In this document: piece after piece, positions 1 to 5,659 of the stretch | Layout of the letters: the number at the start of each line of letters is the position of its first letter | Position numbering within the stretch: the first letter of the stretch is position 1 | Source of the DNA: JBDKGH01 sp039798265 | GTDB taxonomy: Bacteria > Bacteroidota > Bacteroidia > Flavobacteriales_D > Sanyastnellaceae | Length of the DNA stretch: 9,506 nt | Direction of reading: 5' to 3' | NCBI GenBank assembly: GCA_039798265.1 | Contig: JBDKGH010000126.1 | Span: forward strand, 1 to 9,506 | Made by a program: the position numbers and the translations under genes | The notes under the pieces: model-generated | The model's input: only the letters and a program-made list of their open reading frames with translations | Database searches by the model: none | Told to the model about the DNA's origin: nothing

Positions 1-121
1 TTTTAGGATAATAGGATAGTAGGATAGTAGGATAATAGGATGGTAGGGAATGAAAGGCGTTCTATGGAATTCTTGTGCCGCCCCTATTATCCTACTATCC
101 TACTATCCTATTATCCTAAAA
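1..121. repeat. Perfect 39-bp inverted repeat of 8-bp units
   Basis: Bases 1-39 are the exact reverse complement of 83-121, with a 43-nt loop at 40-82. Each arm is a short tandem array of 8-mers of the form ATARTAGG, with four units in the arm. A degenerate fifth unit (ATGGTAGG) sits just inside the left arm. The four units read ATAA, ATAG, ATAG, ATAA at their variable position. The left arm begins at the window edge, so the repeat could extend further out. A 4-bp pair (56-59 with 79-82) may shorten the loop. As RNA or cruciform DNA this would be a very stable hairpin. Its role is unknown; intergenic mobile palindrome, protein-binding array and transcription barrier are all possible. Confidence 0.9.
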
Positions 122-196
122 ATGTAACCTTCTCATTTCACCCCCCGTACCAATGGTGTGATTTGTTTTTTTGGTTAATTAATGGATTTGGTTAAG

Positions 197-230
197 TAAG
201 ACGGCCTCCCAACGGGGAGGCTTTCTTATT
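197..230. terminator. GC-rich terminator-like hairpin
   Basis: Arms GCCTCCC (204-210) and GGGAGGC (215-221) pair perfectly around the tetraloop AACG. An outer TAAGA/TCTTA pairing (197-201 with 224-228) extends the stem. On the plus strand the stem runs into a T-rich tail (TTTCTTATTT), which is the better orientation and would end a gene lying left of the window. On the minus strand the tail is weaker (CGTCTTACTT), but the hairpin is also the first GC-rich stem-loop downstream of the tRNA cluster and could end that transcript. Confidence 0.55.
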
Positions 231-243
231 TGGAGGAAGTGCT

Positions 244-311
244 AAGGGCGAAGGACGATGTGCAATGGCATGGTAACAAACTTTGCCCTTTGTACATCGT
301 CCTTCGCCCTT
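244..311. repeat. Inverted repeat of 7-bp units downstream of tRNA-Arg
   Basis: Bases 244-261 are the exact reverse complement of 294-311 (18 bp). Pairing continues imperfectly inward (263-265 with 290-292, 267-268 with 287-288). Each arm is a run of purine-rich heptads of the form AAGGRCG. The arm read on the minus strand has one extra AAGGACG unit outside the pairing (312-318). The element starts about 13 bp past the 3' end of tRNA-Arg. It has no T-tract, so it is not a classic intrinsic terminator. It resembles the 1-121 element in design (short tandem units forming palindromic arms) but not in sequence. Confidence 0.8.
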
Positions 312-323
312 CGTCCTTAATTG

Positions 324-397
324 TGATCCCGAAGGGATTCGAACCCCTGGCCCGCAGATTAGAAATCTGCTGCTCTATCCAACTGAGCTACGGGACC
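324..397 (-). tRNA. tRNA-Arg (anticodon UCU)
   Basis: The minus strand folds as a 74-nt cloverleaf. The acceptor stem GGTCCCG (391-397) pairs with CGGGATC (325-331), with one G-U pair, and the discriminator is A. The D stem is GCTC/GAGC, the anticodon stem is AGATT/AATCT with loop anticodon TCT, and the T arm has TTCGAAT. It would read AGA (and AGG by wobble). No CCA is encoded, so CCA addition is needed. It is the third tRNA in transcription order, 62 nt after tRNA-Pro, and has no good promoter box of its own, so it is probably read from the tRNA-Pro promoter. Confidence 0.96.
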
Positions 398-409
398 TCT
401 ATAAACTTC

Positions 410-455
410 AAAGTCCAAAATCCGATTTTCCGTAGAAATTCAGATTTTGAACTTT
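410..455 (-). ncRNA. RNA hairpin with UACG tetraloop in the tRNA-Pro/tRNA-Arg spacer
   Basis: On the minus-strand transcript, 455-440 pairs with 425-410 over 16 bp, including two G-U pairs. After one A-A mismatch, TTTC pairs with GAAA over 4 bp and closes a UACG loop with a C-G pair, which is the stable UNCG tetraloop type. Read on the plus strand, the two G-U pairs become C-A mismatches and the loop is CGTA, so the structure favours minus-strand RNA. It starts 4 nt after tRNA-Pro and ends 12 nt before tRNA-Arg. There is no proper U-tract, so a role in transcript processing or stability seems more likely than termination. The function is inferred, not known. Confidence 0.6.
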
Positions 456-459
456 TTTG

Positions 460-533
460 TCGGGGTGGCAGGATTCGAACCTACGACCTTCTGCTCCCAA
501 AGCAGACGCGATACCGGGCTACGCTACACCCCG
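460..533 (-). tRNA. tRNA-Pro (anticodon UGG)
   Basis: A 74-nt cloverleaf on the minus strand. The acceptor CGGGGTG (527-533) pairs fully with CACCCCG (461-467), the discriminator is A, the anticodon loop shows TGG within CTGCTTTGGGAGCAG, and the T loop is TTCGAAT. The C1-G72 pair and A73 fit the known identity elements for bacterial prolyl-tRNA synthetase. It reads CCA and probably other CCN codons. No CCA end is encoded. It lies about 100 bp downstream of tRNA-Ser and has its own promoter at 544-574. Confidence 0.96.
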
Positions 534-543
534 AAAATTTTTG

Positions 544-574
544 CAAACATAATGAGGAGTGACGCTCATTTCAA
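544..574 (-). promoter_or_regulatory. Bacteroidota-type promoter of tRNA-Pro
   Basis: On the minus strand the -7 box TATGTTTG (544-551) matches TAnnTTTG exactly. A TTG (572-574) lies 20 bp upstream, within the usual -33 spacing for the primary sigma factor of Bacteroidota. Transcription would start around 537-541, only a few bases before the mature tRNA-Pro end at 533. This suggests that Pro and Arg form a transcription unit separate from tRNA-Ser. Confidence 0.75.
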
Positions 575-634
575 GCTTTTCTATGGATTGAGCATAATTA
601 AATGCCTTTCGTTCGATTAGCGAGGTTCGCAGTG

Positions 635-723
635 CGGAGAGGGGGGGATTCGAACCCCCGGTAAGGGTTACCCCCTACGACAGTTTAGCAAACTGTTGGT
701 TTCAGCCACTCACCCACCTCTCC
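635..723 (-). tRNA. tRNA-Ser (anticodon GCU)
   Basis: An 89-nt class II tRNA on the minus strand. The acceptor GGAGAGG (717-723) pairs with CCTCTCC (636-642), and the discriminator is G, as usual for serine. The anticodon stem ACAGT/ACTGT holds the loop TTGCTAA, and the T arm GGGGG/CCCCC holds TTCGAAT. The long variable arm, with a GTA-GGG/CCCTTAC pairing, confirms the serine class. It reads AGC and AGU. No CCA is encoded. It is the first of the three tRNA genes in transcription order, 71 bp downstream of the symporter gene on the same strand. Confidence 0.96.
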
Positions 724-748
724 AGTGGGTTCGCTGTTTGAGCGGCGG

Positions 749-756
749 CAAAGGTA
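749..756 (-). promoter_or_regulatory. -7 promoter box of tRNA-Ser
   Basis: The minus strand reads TACCTTTG, a full match to the Bacteroidota -7 consensus TAnnTTTG. It would place the start about 20 bases before the mature tRNA-Ser end at 723. No TTG is found at the usual -33 spacing. The box lies between the stop codon of the upstream symporter gene and the tRNA, so the tRNA need not depend on readthrough. Confidence 0.65.
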
Positions 757-767
757 AAAAGGTTTCG

Positions 768-797
768 TTTATTTCCTACTACTTTTTTTATTTCCTA
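768..797. repeat. 11-bp direct repeat at the end of the symporter gene
   Basis: TTTATTTCCTA occurs at 768-778 and again at 787-797, a 19-bp period with a T-rich spacer. The second copy contains the symporter stop codon (complement of CTA at 795-797). The repeat may be a slippage or recombination trace, or chance in AT-rich DNA. Confidence 0.6.
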
Positions 798-2210
798 GAG
801 TGCTATCCATACCAAGAGGGTTAATAGCAAGAAAGACACAAGGTTAAGTACTATACCTGCTTTAAACATATCCCCAGCCTTAATATGTCCGCTGGAATAG
901 GCGATGGCGTTGGGGGGTGTGCTCATGGGAAACATAAAATCACAACTGGCTGCAATGGTTACAGGGATGGCAAATAGTTCGGGCGACTTGCCGGCAGCAA
1001 CGGCCAACGATGCTACTACGGGCACAAAAATATTGACCATGGCCAAGTTGCTCATCAATGCGGTGATCACCAATCCTACAAGGCATAATATGGACACAAA
1101 AAACACTAGGTTGCTCTTGTCCAAATGGTCCATCATATGGGTGACAGATTCGATTAAGCCGCTTTGCTTAAATGCTTTGGCTAAACTCATCCCTCCGCCA
1201 AACATCAATAATATTCCCCAAGGCAGTTTTTCAGAGTCTTTCCATTCGAGAAGGGGTTCGCTTTTATCATTGGCGGGTATAAAGAATAGTATGATACCAG
1301 CGGCAATTCCAATTCCTACATCCCCAATTTCCAATGGAAGCACCAAAGGCGCAATTTTCTCTTGAAACATCCACAGTAAAGCCGTGGTGAGAAAGACTAT
1401 AAATACTCGCTTTTCGGCTTTACTCCATGAGCCCAAGGCATTCAGCTCGGCATTGATCATCTCCTTGCCTAGCTTGAATTGACCTAGCTTATTGGGGAAA
1501 ATGACCTTTACCATCAACCAATAGGTAATGAGCATTAGTGCTACCGCAAAAGGAAATCCGAGTTTCATCCAATCAAAAAAGGTTACGGTTTCATTGTGAT
1601 TGGTCTGCAGAATGCCAGCCATAGCCGCATTGGGGGGACTACCCACCAAGGTGGCAATACCTCCTATACTCGAACCATAAGCAATACTCAAAAGCAACGA
1701 AGTGGAAAAATTACGCTTCCCTTTTTCACTGTAATGATGCGAATCGGTCATGAGAAGAGTCACCACTGACATGGCTATCGGAAACATCATCAGTGCCGTG
1801 GCTGTATTGCTAATCCACATACTAATGAGAAAACTGGCCAACATAAATCCCAAGATGATTCTATTGGCCCCAGTGCCTGTAAAATGAACAATATTCAAGG
1901 CCAATCGACGGTGGAGATTCCATTTTTCCATGGCCAAAGCCATGATGAAACCGCCTAAAAACAAGAAGACAAATTTGTCGCCATAAGGAGTGCAGGCATC
2001 CTCGATTTTCATAATACCAAACAAGGGTAGTATCAAAATAGGCAGCAGCGCTGTAACCGCCATGGGTGTCACTTCGCTGATCCACCAAGTGAGCATCCAG
2101 GCTACAAGGCCTATTACTTGCGAGCCTTGGTGAGAAAGTCCAAAAGGGTGCAGCCAGCCAATGGCGAAAAAGAGAGCTGGTCCGAGGAGGTATAAAAGCC
2201 GAGTTTTCAT
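795..2210 (-). CDS. SLC13/DASS family sodium:dicarboxylate symporter
   Basis: A 471-residue inner-membrane carrier of the divalent anion:Na+ symporter family, which imports C4-dicarboxylates such as succinate, citrate or sulfate with sodium. The exact substrate cannot be read from sequence. It has many hydrophobic helices and the two-fold pseudo-repeat of the family: a first SNT motif at residues 134-136 followed by GSPPNA (190-195), and a second SNL at 387-389 followed by the family signature ending MSTPPNA (429-435). PWGILLMFGGG (330-340) is also typical. Length matches bacterial members such as VcINDY. The start is ATG at 2210; the frame opens upstream with a TTG at 2228, but the ATG gives a normal charged N-terminus before the first helix. 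The stop is TAG. It is divergent from guaA, and no terminator is visible before tRNA-Ser. Confidence 0.93.
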   Translation of the reverse strand: MKTRLLYLLGPALFFAIGWLHPFGLSHQGSQVIGLVAWMLTWWISEVTPMAVTALLPILILPLFGIMKIEDACTPYGDKFVFLFLGGFIMALAMEKWNLHRRLALNIVHFTGTGANRIILGFMLASFLISMWISNTATALMMFPIAMSVVTLLMTDSHHYSEKGKRNFSTSLLLSIAYGSSIGGIATLVGSPPNAAMAGILQTNHNETVTFFDWMKLGFPFAVALMLITYWLMVKVIFPNKLGQFKLGKEMINAELNALGSWSKAEKRVFIVFLTTALLWMFQEKIAPLVLPLEIGDVGIGIAAGIILFFIPANDKSEPLLEWKDSEKLPWGILLMFGGGMSLAKAFKQSGLIESVTHMMDHLDKSNLVFFVSILCLVGLVITALMSNLAMVNIFVPVVASLAVAAGKSPELFAIPVTIAASCDFMFPMSTPPNAIAYSSGHIKAGDMFKAGIVLNLVSFLLLTLLVWIAL

Positions 2211-2225
2211 TCGGGAGGCAATTAA

Positions 2226-2233
2226 CAAAAGAA
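2226..2233 (-). promoter_or_regulatory. Candidate weak -7 box of the symporter gene
   Basis: The minus strand reads TTCTTTTG, matching five of the six fixed bases of TAnnTTTG, 15 bp before the symporter ATG at 2210. There is no TTG at the -33 spacing. It would give a very short leader with no Shine-Dalgarno. This is the only candidate I see in the 93-bp divergent region on this strand. Confidence 0.3.
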
Positions 2234-2290
2234 ATGCGGGTGCATAGCGCGGTGTGAATAATTATCAGTGATTTATTGGGCTAGAAAAGT

Positions 2291-2298
2291 TACTTTTG
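2291..2298 (+). promoter_or_regulatory. -7 promoter box of guaA
   Basis: TACTTTTG matches TAnnTTTG exactly and ends 5 bp before the guaA ATG at 2304. With the usual distance from this box to the start point, transcription would begin at about 2301-2305, at or next to the start codon. This gives a leaderless or nearly leaderless mRNA. A TTG at 2276-2278 is only 12 bp upstream, too close for a standard -33 box. Confidence 0.65.
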
Positions 2299-2303
2299 CA
2301 CGC

Positions 2304-3836
2304 ATGCATGAATCGATACTGATCCTCGACTTTGGTTCTCAAGTCACCCAGCTCATCGCTCGCCGTGTTCGCGAACTCAACATTTACTGTGAAATTCATC
2401 CTTGGAACAAAGTTCCTACTCTGACAGATAACATCAAAGGTGTTATTTTATCAGGTAGTCCATTCTCTGTTCACCAAGAAGGCGCACCACATCCCGATGT
2501 ACAAATGTTCATCGATAAATATCCTGTTTTGGGTATTTGTTATGGTGCTCAATTGCTCGCCTTCAAAAGCGGTGGAGAAGTAGTCCGAAGCACTCACCGC
2601 GAGTACGGAAGAGCGCACCTGACCAGCAGAATGGAAAGCAGTGTTTTGATGAAAAATATACCTGCTAATTCGCAAGTATGGATGTCGCATGGCGATACTA
2701 TTCTTAGCGCTGGCGCTGGTACAGAAATAATCTGTAGCACTGCCGATGTGAAATACGCAGGTTATCAGTTTACCGATAAACAGGTTTTCGGTGTTCAGTT
2801 TCACCCAGAGGTATATCATAGCACCGATGGTAAACAGTTGCTCCAAAATTTTGTGGTAGATGTTTGCGGTTGCAAGCAAGATTGGACACCCAATTCCTAT
2901 GTAGAAGAAACAGTGGCGTCACTGAAAGCGCAACTTGGAAATGATAAGGTGGTGATGGGGTTAAGTGGAGGTGTGGATAGCAGCGTGGCCGCAGTTCTCA
3001 TTCACAAAGCCATTGGAAGTAACCTCCATTGCATTTTTGTAGACAATGGACTTTTACGTAAAAATGAATATCACGATGTGCTGCAGAGCTATCAAGATAT
3101 GGGCTTACAAGTGAAAGGAGTTGATGCATCCGAACGTTTTTATACTGCACTTGCAGGATTGAGCGAGCCCGAGGCCAAACGCAAGGCCATCGGAAAAACC
3201 TTTATCGATGTTTTTGATGCTGAATCAAAATTGATTGAAGATGCACACTGGCTTGGTCAGGGTACTATTTACCCAGATGTTATTGAGTCGGTAAGCGCCA
3301 CAGGCGGTCCTTCAGCGACCATCAAAAGTCACCACAACGTGGGCGGATTACCTGATTATATGAAGTTGAAAGTGGTAGAGCCGCTGCGCCTTTTATTCAA
3401 AGACGAAGTGCGCAGAGTTGGAAAAGCCCTTGGCATAAAAGACGAAATTTTAGGACGTCATCCGTTCCCGGGCCCCGGTTTGGGTATTCGTATCTTGGGT
3501 GACATCACTCCTGAAAAAGTACAGATTCTGCAAGAAGTTGATGCCATTTGGATCAATGAATTGAAGGCCCACAATTTGTATAACGAAGTTTGGCAAGCGG
3601 GAGCAATATTGCTTCCTGTGCAAAGTGTAGGTGTAATGGGCGATGAGCGCACCTATGAAAAAACGGTAGCTCTTCGTGCAGTGAACAGCACAGATGGCAT
3701 GACGGCCGATTGGAGTCGATTGCCACATGAGTTTTTGGCAAAAGTGAGCAACGAAATTATCAATAAAGTAAAAGGGGTTAACCGAGTGGTATATGATATC
3801 AGCTCGAAACCACCTGCAACAATAGAATGGGAATAA
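2304..3836 (+). CDS. guaA: GMP synthase (glutamine-hydrolysing)
   Basis: Cytoplasmic enzyme converting XMP, glutamine and ATP to GMP, the last step of guanine nucleotide synthesis. The 510-residue length is the normal bacterial size. The N-terminal class I glutamine amidotransferase domain (about 1-190) has the nucleophile Cys79 in GICYG, with His167 and Glu169 in QFHPE completing the triad. The ATP pyrophosphatase domain has the PP-loop SGGVDSS (221-227). The C-terminal dimerisation domain includes RHPFPGPGLGIR (385-396) and ends in the conserved SSKPPATIEWE. An in-frame GTG at 2268 would add 12 residues, but the promoter box lies between it and the ATG, and MHESILILDFGSQ is a family-like start. 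First gene of a likely operon with the LysM gene and hemF. Confidence 0.98.
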   Translation: MHESILILDFGSQVTQLIARRVRELNIYCEIHPWNKVPTLTDNIKGVILSGSPFSVHQEGAPHPDVQMFIDKYPVLGICYGAQLLAFKSGGEVVRSTHREYGRAHLTSRMESSVLMKNIPANSQVWMSHGDTILSAGAGTEIICSTADVKYAGYQFTDKQVFGVQFHPEVYHSTDGKQLLQNFVVDVCGCKQDWTPNSYVEETVASLKAQLGNDKVVMGLSGGVDSSVAAVLIHKAIGSNLHCIFVDNGLLRKNEYHDVLQSYQDMGLQVKGVDASERFYTALAGLSEPEAKRKAIGKTFIDVFDAESKLIEDAHWLGQGTIYPDVIESVSATGGPSATIKSHHNVGGLPDYMKLKVVEPLRLLFKDEVRRVGKALGIKDEILGRHPFPGPGLGIRILGDITPEKVQILQEVDAIWINELKAHNLYNEVWQAGAILLPVQSVGVMGDERTYEKTVALRAVNSTDGMTADWSRLPHEFLAKVSNEIINKVKGVNRVVYDISSKPPATIEWE

Positions 3837-3862
3837 TGGGGTTAAATACGAAAACAAAGCAC

Positions 3863-5656
3863 ATGAAATTCGCTTTCTTTTTATCGAAGAGTAAAGCTTT
3901 TTTACTTTTTGTTCTAGTGGTATTTCCCTTGGCCTTGATGTCGCAAGTAAAAGGTCCTCTTGAGGTTATCGATGGAAAAAAATTCTACGTTCATAAGGTA
4001 GAAAAAGGGCAAACCCTCTATGCCATCTCTCGGCTATATGCTTGCGATATAAATGATATTCTGAGCGCCAATCCAGGAGCTGATCAAGGACTGAAAGAAG
4101 GTCAAACCTTGAAAGTCCCAGCCCCTGCTTCGCAAAAGGTGGAGGAGAAAGATCCTCCAAAGGCTGATCCCAAAACGACGGGAGAGAAACTACATGAAGT
4201 ACAGCGGAAGGAAACTTTGTACGCCATTGCAAAAATGTATGATGTGGATATTAATGAGATCATAGCCCTCAATCCCGGCGTTGATCAAGGCTTGAAAAAA
4301 GGTCAAATGCTCCGCATTCCTTCTAAAGAAAAAAAAGTAGAAGCACCTGTTGTTACTGTTCCCAGTGAACCCAAAATGGAACAAGTCACCAATACCCGAT
4401 CTCATACAGTGGTGGCTGGTGAAACACTCTATTCTATTGCAAAAGATTACGCGACTACGGTAGAAGCCATCTCAGATGCCAATCCAGGTTTAGGAACTTC
4501 GCTTACTATCGGTCAAATAATTGTGGTGCCCACACGCGGCCTGCCAAGAGAGCCCACAAAGCCAAGCCAACCCATTGTTTTCGACGGTCCTACTTCGAAA
4601 GAAAAATACAGCATTGCTTTAATGCTGCCGTTTATGACTGCTGATGCCGATACCGTGGGGCTTACAGACAAAGAGAAGAAATTACGAGATGTAGCCGTGA
4701 ATTTGTATCGTGGAGCACTGATGGCAGCGGATTCGTTAAAAGCAAATGGCTTTAATGCGGATATCTATGTTTACGATGTTGGCGATAGTAAATACACCGC
4801 TCAAGCTATTCTTCAGAAACCAGAAATGAAAGGAGTTGATCTCATCATTGGGCCAGCCTTTCGCGATCCATTAAATGAAGTGAGTACATGGGCTGCTAAA
4901 AACGGAGCACACGTGGTGTGTCCCGTTCCACAAAGCAATAAAGTACTGCTAGCCTCGCCGAATATGTCAAAAGCATACCCGAGTGAAGCAACTCAGTGGG
5001 AAGCAGTAGCGATCCACATTGCCGCAAAGTATCCCTCGGCGAAAGTAATTGTGGTGAATACCACCGATGTAGATGATTTGAAAAACTTAAACGTTTTTCA
5101 GGAGTCGTTCTATCGAGCACATGGCGATAGCGCTGTCGAATTTAAAGCCGCAAGCCATACACTCAATGGTATTGCCTCTCTTTTGAGCAGCGGTCAAAAT
5201 GTAGTCGTTATTCCAAGTACAGATAAGTTTTTGTTGACTACTATGTTCGGTCAATTGAAAGGGAATAACATTGTTCTCTTTGGCCCAGATTCGTGGGAAA
5301 ACATTGACGTCATCAACGGTGAAGATCGATTGAGAACCCACTTGCATTTCGCTAAAGCATCTTATGTGGATTTATATGCACCAGGTCCAAGAGCATGGCA
5401 TGAAGCGTATAAGAAAAAATACAAATCAGAGCCGTTGGATTATGCCTATCTGGGCTACGATTTGATGCTCTATTATGGACGGGGATTGCAAATGTTTGGA
5501 AAAACATTTCCAAATCATTTTGCAGAAATACCAACCACGGGTATTGAAGGATGGGGTTTTCGGTTTTATAAAACAGGAAACGAATCTGGATTTGAAAATA
5601 AACACGTTTTCATTCTTGGAACAGAAGAGACCGGAATGAAGATTCAAAATCCGTAA
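3863..5656 (+). CDS. Secreted protein with three LysM domains and a periplasmic-binding-protein type 1 fold
   Basis: A 597-residue exported protein. Residues 1-28 form a signal peptide (basic start, hydrophobic core, LALMSQ) with no lipobox cysteine, so a soluble periplasmic product is likely. Three LysM peptidoglycan-binding domains follow at about 42-86, 110-153 and 181-224, joined by Pro/Lys/Glu-rich linkers. Residues about 247-590 look like an ABC-type substrate-binding fold (IALMLPF, VDLIIGPAFRD, then a second lobe), comparable in fold class to the C-terminal domain of E. coli LpoA. No transporter permease or ATPase gene is nearby, so transport is doubtful and a cell-wall role is an inference. 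In-frame ATGs at 3827 and 3836 (overlapping the guaA stop as TAATG) could give a longer N-terminus; 3863 gives the cleanest signal peptide. The stop is 3 bp before hemF. Confidence 0.88.
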   Translation: MKFAFFLSKSKAFLLFVLVVFPLALMSQVKGPLEVIDGKKFYVHKVEKGQTLYAISRLYACDINDILSANPGADQGLKEGQTLKVPAPASQKVEEKDPPKADPKTTGEKLHEVQRKETLYAIAKMYDVDINEIIALNPGVDQGLKKGQMLRIPSKEKKVEAPVVTVPSEPKMEQVTNTRSHTVVAGETLYSIAKDYATTVEAISDANPGLGTSLTIGQIIVVPTRGLPREPTKPSQPIVFDGPTSKEKYSIALMLPFMTADADTVGLTDKEKKLRDVAVNLYRGALMAADSLKANGFNADIYVYDVGDSKYTAQAILQKPEMKGVDLIIGPAFRDPLNEVSTWAAKNGAHVVCPVPQSNKVLLASPNMSKAYPSEATQWEAVAIHIAAKYPSAKVIVVNTTDVDDLKNLNVFQESFYRAHGDSAVEFKAASHTLNGIASLLSSGQNVVVIPSTDKFLLTTMFGQLKGNNIVLFGPDSWENIDVINGEDRLRTHLHFAKASYVDLYAPGPRAWHEAYKKKYKSEPLDYAYLGYDLMLYYGRGLQMFGKTFPNHFAEIPTTGIEGWGFRFYKTGNESGFENKHVFILGTEETGMKIQNP

Positions 5657-5659
5657 AGC

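Larger units (their letters stand above)
1..323. other. Intergenic repeat region with no protein gene
   Basis: No convincing coding sequence is seen here on either strand. The stretch holds two inverted repeats (1-121 and 244-311) and a GC-rich hairpin (197-230), each listed separately. Between them, 122-196 is AT-rich with a T-run near 164-172 and shows nothing I can name. The one longer plus-strand reading frame (230-562) runs antisense through two tRNA genes and is not credible. Confidence 0.7.

Noticed and set aside
1..121. CRISPR array
   Set aside because: The units are 8 bp and contiguous, with no spacers, and the whole is a palindrome; no cas genes are present.
1..121. Insertion sequence or MITE terminal repeats
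   Set aside because: No transposase or target-site duplication can be shown; the left flank lies outside the window, so this cannot be tested here.
404..412. A separate promoter for tRNA-Arg (minus-strand GGACTTTG)
   Set aside because: It lacks the TA of TAnnTTTG and lies inside the 410-455 hairpin; cotranscription with tRNA-Pro is simpler.
230..562. A 110-codon plus-strand reading frame
   Set aside because: It runs antisense through tRNA-Arg and tRNA-Pro and through an inverted repeat; its residues reflect tRNA structure, not a protein family.
904..1365. A 153-codon plus-strand reading frame
   Set aside because: It lies wholly antisense to the symporter gene, whose family motifs are clear, and has no recognisable domain.
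2268..2303. GTG start for guaA at 2268
   Set aside because: The exact -7 promoter box lies between this codon and the ATG at 2304, and the 12 extra residues are not family-like.
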